Assembly (NCBI RefSeq): GCF_900114345.1
Contig: NZ_FOZJ01000003.1
Span: forward strand, 434,001-498,000
From: Microbacterium sp. cf046
GTDB taxonomy: Bacteria; Actinomycetota; Actinomycetes; Actinomycetales; Microbacteriaceae
Direction: 5' to 3'
DNA: 64,000 nt
Shown piece after piece: positions 1 to 7,551 of the stretch (positions are counted from its first letter, which is position 1; every line of letters begins with the position of its first letter). The notes under the pieces are model-generated. The model did not search any database, was not told where the DNA came from, and worked only from the letters and a program-made list of their open reading frames with translations. A program made the position numbers and the translations under genes.

Positions 1-17
1 GAACGAGCGGAGCTGAG

Positions 18-1061
18 ATGACCCGGAATCTGGTGATGTGCCTCGACGGCACCGCCGGGCAGGTGCGCGGCAAAGGAGACTCGAACAGCGTGCGGCTGTA
101 TGAGCTGCTCGACCTGACCGATGAGACGAAGCAGGTCGCCTACTACGACCCCGGTGTGGGCACGTTCTCCTCTCCCGGCGCATGGACTCCGTTCGCCCGG
201 TGGTTCTCGCGGATGGGCGGTCTGATCTGGGGCGCCGGACTGCGGGAGAACCTCGGCGACGCCTACCTGTGGCTCATGCGCACCTGGCAGCCGGGCGACC
301 GCATCTACATCTTCGGGTTCAGTAGAGGGGCGTTCACGGCGCGAGCGGTCACCGGCATGCTGCGGCTGATCGGACTGATGCGACCGGGGTCGGAGAATCA
401 GCTGCAGTACGCGGTGTCGGAATACGCGCGAAAGGGCGGGGAGAAGTCGATCCCGTGGGATGAGATCCACCGGTTCTCCGGGCTGTTCGCACGGCAGATC
501 GACGGCCGGAGCACGATCCCGGTGGAGTATCTCGGCGTCTGGGACACGGTGAAGGCGATGGGGCTGCTGCGCTCCGCGCCGAAGTGGCCGTTCACCCGCA
601 CGACCCCGAATGCGCTCCGCATCCGCCATGCCGTCTCGATCGACGAGCGCCGCCGGCCGTTCCGCGAGTATCTCTGCGAGATCGAGGAGCGGAGCCGACT
701 CGAAGAGGTCTGGTTCGCAGGTGTGCACTCCGACGTGGGTGGAACCTACCCCGACGACCCGCGACTGTCGACGATCGCCCTCGCCTGGATGCTGGAGGGG
801 GCCGTGGAGTCCGGACTCCTCATCGACGAGCGCGCGGTGCGCAGGGCGGTCGGAAAGGTCGCCGCGACGGACGCCGCCGCCACGGCGCACCGCAACGGCT
901 GGGCGTGGTCGCTGCTGTTCCCGCGGACGCGTCCGGTGCCTCGCGGTGCGGTCGTGCACGCGAGCGTGCGCGAGCGAATGGCCGCGCTGCCGGACTACAA
1001 ACCCGTCCTCACCGACGTCACGTGGGCCGACGAGGGCTGGGCTAAACCGCGGGAACCGTAG
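18..1061 (+). CDS. DUF2235 alpha/beta-hydrolase-like protein
   Basis: A 347-aa protein with the hallmarks of DUF2235, the fold shared with Tle1-type phospholipases. An N-terminal CLDGT strand is followed by a GFSRGAF nucleophile elbow (Ser near residue 102) and an HSDVGG motif near residue 237 that would supply the catalytic Asp and part of the active site. No signal peptide or membrane segment is evident, so it is probably cytoplasmic. The ATG follows a purine-rich GGAGCTGAG. No secretion-system or immunity gene is nearby, so an antibacterial effector role is not supported here; a housekeeping lipase/esterase is equally possible. Its 3' end overlaps the convergent alcohol dehydrogenase by 20 bp. 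Confidence 0.85.
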   Translation: MTRNLVMCLDGTAGQVRGKGDSNSVRLYELLDLTDETKQVAYYDPGVGTFSSPGAWTPFARWFSRMGGLIWGAGLRENLGDAYLWLMRTWQPGDRIYIFGFSRGAFTARAVTGMLRLIGLMRPGSENQLQYAVSEYARKGGEKSIPWDEIHRFSGLFARQIDGRSTIPVEYLGVWDTVKAMGLLRSAPKWPFTRTTPNALRIRHAVSIDERRRPFREYLCEIEERSRLEEVWFAGVHSDVGGTYPDDPRLSTIALAWMLEGAVESGLLIDERAVRRAVGKVAATDAAATAHRNGWAWSLLFPRTRPVPRGAVVHASVRERMAALPDYKPVLTDVTWADEGWAKPREP

Positions 1062-2109
1062 CCGCGGGAATCGTGCCCGTGTCGATCACGAAGCGGTAGC
1101 GCACGTCTCCGCGCACGACGCGGTCGTAGGCGCCGGTGACATCGTCCGCGGTGATCGTCTCGATCACCGAGGCGATGCGGTGGTCCGCGCAGAAGTCGAG
1201 CATCTCCTGCGTCTCGCGGATGCCGCCGATGTTCGAGCCTGCGATCGACCGGCGCGCACCGGTGAGTGAGAACACCCGGAACCGCTGGGGCTTCTCGGGC
1301 AGCCCGACGAACACGAGCGCGCCGTCCAGTCGGAGCGTCGACAGATAGCGATCGACATCGATGTCGGCGGAGACTGTGTTGATGATCAGGTCGAAGCGGT
1401 TTCGCAGCGACTTCAGCGTCGAGGGATCCGCGGTGGCGAAGTACTCGTCCGCGCCGAGTGCGAGGCCCTCGTCCTGCTTGGCGAGCGTGCGGGAGAGCAC
1501 GGTCACGTGCGCTCCCATGGCGTGCGCGATCTGCACCGCCATGTGCCCGAGGCCGCCCATGCCGATGACGGCGACGCGCGTACCCGGGCCGGCGTTCCAG
1601 TGCCTCAGCGGCGAGTACGTCGTGATGCCCGCGCACAGCAGGGGAGCGGCGGCATCGAGCGGGATGCCGTCGGGGATGCGCAGCACGTAGTTCTCGTCCG
1701 CGACGATCAGGGTGCTGTACCCGCCGTACGTCTCGCTGCCGTCGTACTGGCGGCCGTTGTAGGTGGCGACGTTCCCCTTGAGGCAGAACTGCTCCTCGCC
1801 GGCGAGGCAGTTCTCGCACTCGCGGCACGAATCGACGAAGCATCCGATCCCGACGCGGTCTCCGACCGCGTGCTTGGTGACCTTCGCGCCGACCTCGCGC
1901 ACGATCCCGGCGATCTCGTGGCCGGGGACCATCGGGAAGATCGCGCGGCCCCATTCCTCGCGCGCCTGGTGGATGTCGGAGTGGCAGATGCCCGCGTACG
2001 CGATGTCGATCAGCACGTCGTTCGGGCCGACGTCGCGGCGATCGATCGTGCCGCGCTCGAAGGCTTGACCGGGAGTGAGCACGACGAGGGCAGGAGTCGA
2101 GATGGGCAT
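1042..2109 (-). CDS. Zinc-dependent alcohol dehydrogenase (YahK/CAD-like)
   Basis: A 355-aa medium-chain dehydrogenase expected to reduce aldehydes or oxidise alcohols with NAD(P)H. The catalytic zinc site is visible as CHSDIH near residue 42 and GHE near residue 64. The structural zinc site is the four-Cys loop CRECENC...C around residues 92-107. The Rossmann motif [11 protein letters not shown] lies near residue 182. Length and motifs fit the cinnamyl-alcohol/YahK group; the substrate cannot be read from the sequence. It is divergent from the XRE regulator, with a 17-bp palindrome between them, and an aldo/keto reductase follows that regulator. This suggests an aldehyde-detoxification or carbonyl-reduction locus. 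Confidence 0.92.
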   Translation of the reverse strand: MPISTPALVVLTPGQAFERGTIDRRDVGPNDVLIDIAYAGICHSDIHQAREEWGRAIFPMVPGHEIAGIVREVGAKVTKHAVGDRVGIGCFVDSCRECENCLAGEEQFCLKGNVATYNGRQYDGSETYGGYSTLIVADENYVLRIPDGIPLDAAAPLLCAGITTYSPLRHWNAGPGTRVAVIGMGGLGHMAVQIAHAMGAHVTVLSRTLAKQDEGLALGADEYFATADPSTLKSLRNRFDLIINTVSADIDVDRYLSTLRLDGALVFVGLPEKPQRFRVFSLTGARRSIAGSNIGGIRETQEMLDFCADHRIASVIETITADDVTGAYDRVVRGDVRYRFVIDTGTIPAATVPAV

Positions 2110-2149
2110 CTCAGGATCATTTCACGGCGCGGACGAGGCTCGGGCCGAG

Positions 2150-2166
2150 AGGCCCTGACAGGGCCT
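2150..2166. promoter_or_regulatory. 17-bp palindromic operator candidate
   Basis: AGGCCCTGACAGGGCCT is a perfect dyad around a central A. It lies between the divergent alcohol dehydrogenase and XRE regulator. It ends 22 nt before the putative -10 TAATGT, immediately upstream of where a -35 box would sit. A 15/17 copy lies at 3114-3130 in the same geometry. Confidence 0.6.
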
Positions 2167-2188
2167 GGGTCCGTGTGGTCGCGCGGCG

Positions 2189-2194
2189 TAATGT
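2189..2194 (+). promoter_or_regulatory. -10 box (TAATGT), leaderless regulator transcript
   Basis: TAATGT ends 7 nt before ATG 2202, so transcription would begin at or next to the start codon. No Shine-Dalgarno sequence is present. This supports ATG 2202 over the upstream in-frame GTG 2175. Confidence 0.5.
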
Positions 2195-2201
2195 CGGGCG
2201 C

Positions 2202-3101
2202 ATGGACAATCGCAGCGAGATCCGCGAGTACCTCGCGTCGCGGCGCGCGAAGATCACCCCGGCACAGGCGGGACTGCCCGCCTTCGGTGGCAATCGGCGA
2301 CTTCCCGGATTGCGGCGCGAAGAGGTCGCGATGCTCGCCGGCGTGAGCGTCGACTACTACACGCGGCTGGAGCGCGGCAACTTCGGCGATGTCTCGCCGG
2401 GCATCTGGGAGGCCATCGCCCGCGCACTGCAGCTGGACGAAGCCGAGCGCGAGCACCTGCTGCATCTGGCTCAGGCGAACTCTTCGCCGCGGCCGCGGCG
2501 GCGGTCCGGCACCTCGCTCGTCCGCCCGACCGTGCAGCGCATCCTCGACGCGATAACCGACGCCCCTGCGATGGTGCGCAACACCCGGCGCGACCTGCTC
2601 GCCTCCAACGCGCTGGGCGGGGCGCTCTACAGCGATGTGTATCTCGAGCAGGCCGAGCGCCCGGTCAACCTCGCCCGGTACGTGTTCCTCAGCGAGCGCT
2701 CGAAGGCGTTCTTCCCCGACTGGTCCAAGGCGGCCGGCGACATGGTCGCGAACCTTCGCCACGAAGCCGGTCGTGATCCGTACGACAAGGGTCTTACGGA
2801 CCTCGTCGGTGAGCTGTCGGTGCGCAGTGAAGAGTTCCGCAGACGCTGGGCCGCGCACAATGTCCGCTTTCACAACTCCGGTGTGAAGAATCTCCACCAC
2901 CCGGTCGTGGGCGACCTGACCCTCACATACGAGGCGATGGAACTGCCCGCCGACCCGGGGCTGTCGCTGACCGTCTACGGCGCCGAACCCGGCTCGAGCT
3001 CGGCGGATGCGCTCCGCCTGCTGGCGAGTTGGGCGTCGAGTCGCGATGCCGCGGCTCTGGCCGTGGACCGGCCGGCAACGGCGGAAGCGGAAGCTGGATA
3101 G
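2202..3101 (+). CDS. XRE-family regulator with MmyB-like ligand domain
   Basis: A 299-aa regulator. Residues about 10-70 form a helix-turn-helix (LRREEVAMLAGVSVDYYTRLERG), typical of the XRE family. The rest matches the MmyB-like ligand-binding region (NALGGALYSDVY, an arginine-rich AARWVFL-like segment, HNVRFHNSGVK, LTYEAMELPADPGL). Family members are often small-molecule-responsive regulators of neighbouring oxidoreductases. ATG 2202 is preferred because a -10 box lies 7 nt before it; GTG 2175 would add nine residues ahead of the conserved MDNRSEIREYL. The gene is divergent from the alcohol dehydrogenase and is followed after 63 nt by an aldo/keto reductase. Matching operator-like sites flank it. 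Confidence 0.9.
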   Translation: MDNRSEIREYLASRRAKITPAQAGLPAFGGNRRLPGLRREEVAMLAGVSVDYYTRLERGNFGDVSPGIWEAIARALQLDEAEREHLLHLAQANSSPRPRRRSGTSLVRPTVQRILDAITDAPAMVRNTRRDLLASNALGGALYSDVYLEQAERPVNLARYVFLSERSKAFFPDWSKAAGDMVANLRHEAGRDPYDKGLTDLVGELSVRSEEFRRRWAAHNVRFHNSGVKNLHHPVVGDLTLTYEAMELPADPGLSLTVYGAEPGSSSADALRLLASWASSRDAAALAVDRPATAEAEAG

Positions 3102-3113
3102 CCCGCTGCATGC

Positions 3114-3130
3114 AGGCATTGACAGGGCCT
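3114..3130. promoter_or_regulatory. Second copy of the 17-bp operator candidate
   Basis: AGGCATTGACAGGGCCT matches the palindrome at 2150-2166 at 15 of 17 positions. It sits upstream of the aldo/keto reductase. The distance from its end to the -10 TAGCGT (3153-3158) is 22 nt, exactly as at the regulator promoter. Confidence 0.55.
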
Positions 3131-3152
3131 CCCGCGTCGGCGTCCGGGACCC

Positions 3153-3158
3153 TAGCGT
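3153..3158 (+). promoter_or_regulatory. -10 box (TAGCGT) of aldo/keto reductase
   Basis: TAGCGT lies 6 nt before ATG 3165 with no ribosome-binding site between, consistent with a leaderless transcript. Confidence 0.45.
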
Positions 3159-3164
3159 CAAGAC

Positions 3165-4133
3165 ATGGAATACACACGACTCGGGACTTCGGGACTGAAG
3201 ATCAGCCGCATCGCGCTGGGCTGCATGAGCTTCGGCGACACGTCGAAGGGGTTCAACGACTGGGCGCTCGACGACAAGGGCGCCGAGCCGCTCTTCCGCC
3301 AGGCGCTCGATCTCGGCATCACGTTCTGGGACACCGCGAACGTGTACGGCCTCGGCACGTCCGAGGAGATCGTCGGCAGGGCGATCAACCGGTATTCGAC
3401 GCGCGAGCAGATCGTTCTCGCGACCAAGGTGCATTTCCCGATGCACACCGGGCCGGGCGGATCGGGCCTGTCGCGCAAGGCGATCATGGAGCAGATCGAC
3501 GCCTCGCTGACCCGCTTGGGCACGGACTACGTCGACCTGTACCAGATCCATCGGTTCGACCCGACAGTGCCGGTCGAGGAGACCATGGAGGCGCTGCACG
3601 ATGTGGTCAAGGCCGGCAAGGCCCGCTACATCGGAGCCTCGGCGATGTGGGCATGGCAGTTCGCCAAGATGCAGCACGCGGCCGACGCGCACGGATGGAC
3701 GCGGTTCGTCTCGATGCAGGATCAGTACAGCCTCATGTACCGCGAAGAGGAGCGCGAGATGTTCGGGCTGCTCGCCGATCAGGGAGTGGGCAGCATCCCG
3801 TACAGCCCCCTCGCCAAGGGACGCGTGGCCCGCCCATTCGGTGAGCACACGAAGCGGTTCGACAGCGACCCCGTCGGCCGCGCGCATTTCGGCGACGGCG
3901 ACAAGGGCATCATCGACGCGGTGTCGGCCGTCGCACAGGCGCGCGGCATCCCGATGGCGCAGGTCGCGCTCGCGTGGGTGCTGCACAATCCGGTGGTGTC
4001 CGCGCCGATCGTCGGCGCCACGAAGTCGCATCACCTCGCGGATGCCGCGGCGGCGCTGGATGTGACCCTCACCGACGACGAGATCGCGACGCTCGAGGCC
4101 CCGTATGTGCCTCGGATGCCGGTCGGATACTGA
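3165..4133 (+). CDS. Aldo/keto reductase
   Basis: A 322-aa TIM-barrel NADPH-dependent reductase. The catalytic tetrad can be followed: Asp and Tyr in FWDTANVYG, Lys in LATKVHF, and His in LYQIHRFD. The C-terminal cofactor-binding region is IVGATKSHHLADAAAAL. Length and the opening MEYTRLGTSGLKISRIALG fit the YajO/Tas-like AKR group. The likely role is reducing aldehydes or ketones in the cytoplasm; the substrate is unknown. It lies 63 nt downstream of the XRE regulator, and its promoter carries a near-copy of the palindrome found at the regulator's own promoter. It is therefore probably co-regulated with the alcohol dehydrogenase. Confidence 0.93.
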   Translation: MEYTRLGTSGLKISRIALGCMSFGDTSKGFNDWALDDKGAEPLFRQALDLGITFWDTANVYGLGTSEEIVGRAINRYSTREQIVLATKVHFPMHTGPGGSGLSRKAIMEQIDASLTRLGTDYVDLYQIHRFDPTVPVEETMEALHDVVKAGKARYIGASAMWAWQFAKMQHAADAHGWTRFVSMQDQYSLMYREEEREMFGLLADQGVGSIPYSPLAKGRVARPFGEHTKRFDSDPVGRAHFGDGDKGIIDAVSAVAQARGIPMAQVALAWVLHNPVVSAPIVGATKSHHLADAAAALDVTLTDDEIATLEAPYVPRMPVGY

Positions 4134-4147
4134 CTCGCGGGGGCGCC

Positions 4148-4528
4148 ATGAGCGACTGGACCGAGAGCGAGCTGACCCGGATCGGCGGCGCGGAGGAGCT
4201 GCGCGTCGCCTCCATCCGACGCGACGGCACCCAGCGCCCGTATGTGATCGTCTGGGTCGTGCGGGCGGGCGAGGGCCTCTATGTGCGATCCGCGTACGGA
4301 AGCGACAACCCCTGGTTCCGGCGAGCGGTCGCCAGCGGCGCCGGCAGGGTGAAGGCCGGCGGCCTCGAGTCGGCGGTGTCGTTCGAGCAGGTCGGCGACG
4401 AGGTGAACGATGCCGTCGACGCCGCCTATCACGCGAAGTACGACAAGTACGGCGCCCGCATCGTCGGGACCGTGGTCGGGCCCGAGGCGTGGCCCACGAC
4501 GCTGCGGCTCGTCTCCCGCACCGAGTGA
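4148..4528 (+). CDS. DUF2255 family protein
   Basis: A 126-aa protein matching DUF2255: start MSDWTESELTRIGGAEELRVASIRRDG, then VIVWVVRAGEGLYVRSAYG and a tail with NDAVDAAYHAKYDKYG. The fold resembles the split-barrel flavin-binding nitroreductase-like proteins, with a short beta-barrel core. No catalytic function is established for the family. The ATG at 4148 opens the conserved domain directly and follows the aldo/keto reductase stop by only 14 nt, so the two are probably co-transcribed. Confidence 0.8.
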   Translation: MSDWTESELTRIGGAEELRVASIRRDGTQRPYVIVWVVRAGEGLYVRSAYGSDNPWFRRAVASGAGRVKAGGLESAVSFEQVGDEVNDAVDAAYHAKYDKYGARIVGTVVGPEAWPTTLRLVSRTE

Positions 4529-4592
4529 CGTCCCGCACGCTCCTTGTCAAGGCCCTCCTCCCGCGGGGGTCGGCCAAGTAGCGTCACCCGAC

Positions 4593-5156
4593 ATGGCCAC
4601 GACTCAGAAGTCACCGTCCCCCGCCCGTGCGACGAAGCGATCCGCACGTGGCGGAACCGGCGCGAAGTCCACGCGCCGCCAGAACGCGGAGAAGGGGTTC
4701 GTCGCCTCGAAGGAGCTCGGCGCGAACCTCCAGGCGGTGCTCGTCGACCTCCTCGAGCTGCAGATGCAGGGCAAGCAGGCCCATTGGAACGTCGTCGGCC
4801 GGAACTTCCGGGACACGCATCGCATCCTCGACGAGATCATCGAGGCCGCGCGGGAGTTCAGCGACACGGTCGCGGAGCGGATGCGGGCGCTGCACGCGGT
4901 TCCGGATGGCCGCAGCGACATCGTCGCCGCCACCACGACGCTGCCGGAGTACCCGCACGGTGAGATCGGCACCTCCGAGACCGTCGACCTGATCACCGTG
5001 CGACTCGAGAACACCGTCTCGACGATGCGCGACGTCCACGACGCGGTCGACGAGGAGGACCCGACCAGCGCCGACATCCTGCACGCCTGCATCGAGAAGC
5101 TCGAGCAGTTCGCGTGGATGGTCAGCGCCGAGAACCGGTCTCCCGCCCGCGCCTGA
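4593..5156 (+). CDS. dps: Dps-family ferritin-like DNA-protection protein
   Basis: A 187-aa ferritin-like protein. The first 35 residues form a Lys/Arg-rich tail (for example ATKRSARGGTGAKSTRR) that in Dps proteins binds DNA. It is followed by the four-helix bundle with ferroxidase residues in the AHWNVVG and RDTHRILDEII helices. The C-terminal part (ENTVSTMRDVHDAVDEEDPTSADIL) completes the bundle. Known Dps proteins form dodecamers that oxidise Fe(II) with peroxide and coat DNA in stationary phase. A TAGCGT hexamer lies 8 nt before ATG 4593, suggesting a leaderless transcript. Confidence 0.92.
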   Translation: MATTQKSPSPARATKRSARGGTGAKSTRRQNAEKGFVASKELGANLQAVLVDLLELQMQGKQAHWNVVGRNFRDTHRILDEIIEAAREFSDTVAERMRALHAVPDGRSDIVAATTTLPEYPHGEIGTSETVDLITVRLENTVSTMRDVHDAVDEEDPTSADILHACIEKLEQFAWMVSAENRSPARA

Positions 5157-5199
5157 GCAACCCTCGCAGTTCGACCCTCCCCGGAAGAAAGGACCGCCC

Positions 5200-5439
5200 A
5201 TGCGCGCGTTCACCGTCCTGATCCTCATCGCGGCCGCGGCGGCCGCAGCATATGTCTTCGGTGCCAAAGCGGGCCGCTCCCGCTACCGCGAGATCGTGCA
5301 CGCGTCCCGCACGTTCCTGAACGACCCGCTCGTGCAGAAGGCACGCGTGCGCGCCGTGAAGAGCGCGAAGCAGGCGACCAAGAAGGCGACGAAGGAGGCC
5401 GACCGGCTGCACCGTCGCGCGGTCAAGGCCATGGGCTGA
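5200..5439 (+). CDS. Small basic single-pass membrane protein
   Basis: A 79-aa protein with one N-terminal hydrophobic segment (residues about 3-22) including an alanine run and ending in FGAKAGRSRYREI. A strongly basic cytoplasmic tail rich in Lys/Arg and Thr follows (AKQATKKATKEADRLHRR). GGAAGAAAGGA lies just before the ATG. The layout resembles YtxH-like envelope stress proteins, but the resemblance is too short to assign a family. It sits 43 nt after dps and may be co-expressed with it. Function unknown. Confidence 0.7.
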   Translation: MRAFTVLILIAAAAAAAYVFGAKAGRSRYREIVHASRTFLNDPLVQKARVRAVKSAKQATKKATKEADRLHRRAVKAMG

Positions 5440-5503
5440 GACCCACCCCGATGGTCCACGGTCCTGGCTACGCTCGAACCACGTGTCGGGACAGGAGGAG
5501 ATC

Positions 5504-6052
5504 GTGAGTGGACCGCAATTCTCGGCGCTCGTCGTGATGGGTGTTTCGGGGTCGGGCAAGACGACCGTGGCGGCGGCAGTCGCGGAGCGCGTCGGGGCGC
5601 TCTTCCTCGACGCGGACGACTTCCATCCGGCATCCAACACCGCCAAGATGGCCGCCGGAACGCCCCTGACCGACGCCGATCGCGCACCATGGCTGGCGGC
5701 CGTCGGTGACGAGCTCGCGCGTCGGACTGCATCGGGCGCACAGGTCGTGTTGGCGTGCTCGGCTTTGAAGCGCGCCTATCGGGACGTGCTCCGCGAGCGC
5801 GGCGGCGATGTCTGCTTCGCCCTGCTGGACGGCTCGCCCGAGCTGCTCGCCGACCGCATCGGCGCACGAGCGGGGCACTTCATGCCCGCCACCCTGCTCG
5901 GGTCGCAGCTCGTCGCCCTCGAGAGACTGCAGCCGGACGAGACCGGCTTCTCGGTCGACGTGGCGCAGACACCCGACCGGATCGCCGACACCGTCGTGGC
6001 GTGCTGGCGCGACGTGGCCGAGCTCGCGGCCCGCCGGTCACGCGAGACATGA
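5504..6052 (+). CDS. Gluconokinase (GntK type)
   Basis: A 182-aa P-loop kinase of the thermoresistant gluconokinase family, which converts gluconate to 6-phosphogluconate with ATP. The Walker A motif GVSGSGKTT starts near residue 12, followed by the family-typical FLDADDFHP and later LACSALKRAYRDVLR and ATLLGSQLVALERLQ. Full family length. GTG 5504 is preferred because a strong ACAGGAGGAG lies just upstream; the in-frame GTG at 5483 would add seven residues. No gluconate permease is adjacent. Cytoplasmic. Confidence 0.92.
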   Translation: MSGPQFSALVVMGVSGSGKTTVAAAVAERVGALFLDADDFHPASNTAKMAAGTPLTDADRAPWLAAVGDELARRTASGAQVVLACSALKRAYRDVLRERGGDVCFALLDGSPELLADRIGARAGHFMPATLLGSQLVALERLQPDETGFSVDVAQTPDRIADTVVACWRDVAELAARRSRET

Positions 6053-6088
6053 CATTCTGAGTCCACGCCCACGCACGAAGGAGAGCTC

Positions 6089-6307
6089 ATGGCCGGCAAG
6101 TACGACCTCGATGTGACCACACTCGGCGAACTGCTCGATGACCCCCAGGCTCGGGAGATCATCGTGGAGATCGTCCCCGAACTGCCGGATCACCCCATGA
6201 TCGGGATGGTCAAGGGGATGCCGGCGAACACCGTGCTGGCGATGGCGGCGGGACAGCTGCCCGCCGACACGGCCGCGCTGCTCAAGGAGCGCATCACCGC
6301 GCTGTAA
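6089..6307 (+). CDS. Small standalone helical domain protein
   Basis: A 72-aa acidic protein with a clear AAGGAGAG ribosome-binding site. From memory, its pattern (LGELLDDPQAREI, then PELPDHPMIGMVKGM, then a short helix) resembles a small helical module found at the C-terminus of some glycoside hydrolases and esterases. That recollection was not checked. There is no transmembrane segment or signal peptide, and it lacks any catalytic partner in cis. It is convergent with the LacI regulator, and an inverted repeat lies between them. Function unknown. Confidence 0.65.
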   Translation: MAGKYDLDVTTLGELLDDPQAREIIVEIVPELPDHPMIGMVKGMPANTVLAMAAGQLPADTAALLKERITAL

Positions 6308-6324
6308 GTCGCTGCCCGTCCCGG

Positions 6325-6389
6325 CGCGCGAAACTTCACAGTCGGCGGGTGCGCGGGGCGTCTAGCCATGCATCTGCGAAGTTTCGCGG
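6325..6389. repeat. Inverted repeat, GCGCGAAACTTCACAG family
   Basis: The left arm GCGCGAAACTTCACAG (6326-6341) and the right arm CTGCGAAGTTTCGCGG (6374-6389) are inverted with 14/16 matches, separated by 32 nt. The pair lies between convergent genes and could act as a transcription terminator. An exact copy of the left arm, in inverted orientation, recurs at 12406. Confidence 0.6.
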
Positions 6390-6408
6390 GCAGAGGCGGG
6401 GGCGGGGG

Positions 6409-7434
6409 TCAGCCCCCAGTCGAGCGCCGCACGATCAGTTCGGGCTGGAACACCGTCTGCCGCGCGATGCTCTCGGGATCGGCCGCCTCCTCGAGCAGGA
6501 TCCGCAGCGCCGTCCGGCCGATCATCCGGCTGGGCTGGCGCATCGAGGAGAGCGGCACCGCCGCTGCCGCGGCGAACGGGATGTCGTCGAAGCCGATGAT
6601 CGCGATCTCCTGAGGGACCAGCATCCGTCCGTCGACGATGAGCGACTGCAGCAGACCGAGCGCGAGCAGGTCGTTGGCCGCGAAGAGCGCGTCCGGCCAG
6701 TCGCGACGCGGACGGGCGAGGATGCGGGCCCCAGCGGCCGCTCCCTCCTCGACGGTCATCGCCTCCGTCGCGATCACCTCGATCTCGACCGGTCTCGCGG
6801 CGTTCTCGGCGGCGACCCGGGCCCCGGCGAGCCGGTCGTTCACCTGCCGGATGTCGAACGGGCCGCCGACGAACGCGATCCGCCGCCTGCCGGTCTCGAT
6901 CAGGTGCTCGACGGCCATCCGTCCGCCCATCACACTGTCCACCGAGACGGATGAGAACCGTCCGTCGCCGCTGAAGCGGTCCACCAGCACCGCGGCGATG
7001 CCCCGCGCCCGCAGCCGCTGCAGCCGAGCAGTGATGTCGCCGTACGGCGCGATCAGCACGCCGCGCACCTGCTGCTCCTCGAACAGGTCGAGATAGACCT
7101 TCTCGCGGGCGTGATCCTCGTCGGTGTTGCCGTACAGGATCGCGATGTTGTGGCGGGTGCCCTCGTCTTCGGCTCCGCGCACGACATCCGTGTAGAACGG
7201 GTTCTGCCCGTCCAGCACCACGAAGCCCACGGTGGAGCTCACGCCGCCGCGCAGCTTCCGGGCCGCGTCGTTGCGCACGTAGCCGAGCTCCTCGATCGCG
7301 CGATTGACGCGGTCGACCGAGTCGAGGGACACCTCTTCGGGCCGGTTGAGCACGTTCGAAACGGTGCCGACGGAGACGCCTGCGCGCTGCGCAACATCTC
7401 GGATACTCGCCGGCACTGGCGTCCCGCCCTTCAT
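6409..7434 (-). CDS. LacI-family regulator of rhamnose-type importer
   Basis: A 341-aa LacI/GalR repressor. The N-terminal HTH reads SIRDVAQRAGVSVGTVSNVLNRPEEVS, followed by the hinge helix RKLRGGVSS and a periplasmic-binding-protein-like effector domain (VGFVVLDGQNPFYTDVVRG ... GFDDIPFAAAA). It is divergent from the rhamnose-type ABC operon, with a 16-bp perfect palindrome in the shared 117-bp promoter region. It therefore most likely represses the importer and itself. Start at ATG 7434; an internal GTG at 7416 would still precede the HTH. Its recognition helix (VGTVSNV) differs from those of the two LacI proteins in the arabinose locus, matching its different operator. Confidence 0.93.
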   Translation of the reverse strand: MKGGTPVPASIRDVAQRAGVSVGTVSNVLNRPEEVSLDSVDRVNRAIEELGYVRNDAARKLRGGVSSTVGFVVLDGQNPFYTDVVRGAEDEGTRHNIAILYGNTDEDHAREKVYLDLFEEQQVRGVLIAPYGDITARLQRLRARGIAAVLVDRFSGDGRFSSVSVDSVMGGRMAVEHLIETGRRRIAFVGGPFDIRQVNDRLAGARVAAENAARPVEIEVIATEAMTVEEGAAAGARILARPRRDWPDALFAANDLLALGLLQSLIVDGRMLVPQEIAIIGFDDIPFAAAAAVPLSSMRQPSRMIGRTALRILLEEAADPESIARQTVFQPELIVRRSTGG

Positions 7435-7507
7435 CGGTCACGATTCGGTCAAGGTTCCCTGCGGACTTGACCGTTTCACTCGGTCTCCATAGAGTATCTG
7501 AAATCAA

Positions 7508-7523
7508 CCTGAATCGATTCAGG
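7508..7523. promoter_or_regulatory. LacI operator palindrome
   Basis: CCTGAATCGATTCAGG is a perfect 16-bp palindrome in the divergent lacI/importer promoter region, 28 nt before the ATPase GTG. Its symmetric TGAATCGATTCA core is typical of LacI-family operators. Confidence 0.75.
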
Positions 7524-7551
7524 AACTTTTCACCTCGACGAGGAGGCCGCT

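Noticed and set aside
18..1061. Type VI secretion effector (Tle1-like) system
   Set aside because: The DUF2235 fold matches, but there is no VgrG, immunity or secretion gene nearby, and a Gram-positive host lacks this system.
3119..3124. TTGACA as a -35 box for the aldo/keto reductase
   Set aside because: It is 28 nt from the -10 TAGCGT, too far for a normal spacer, and is part of the 17-bp operator copy.
2010..4577. An 855-codon open frame on the minus strand
   Set aside because: It is antisense to the regulator, aldo/keto reductase and DUF2255 genes, is Arg/Pro-rich and has no domain. High-GC antisense artefact.
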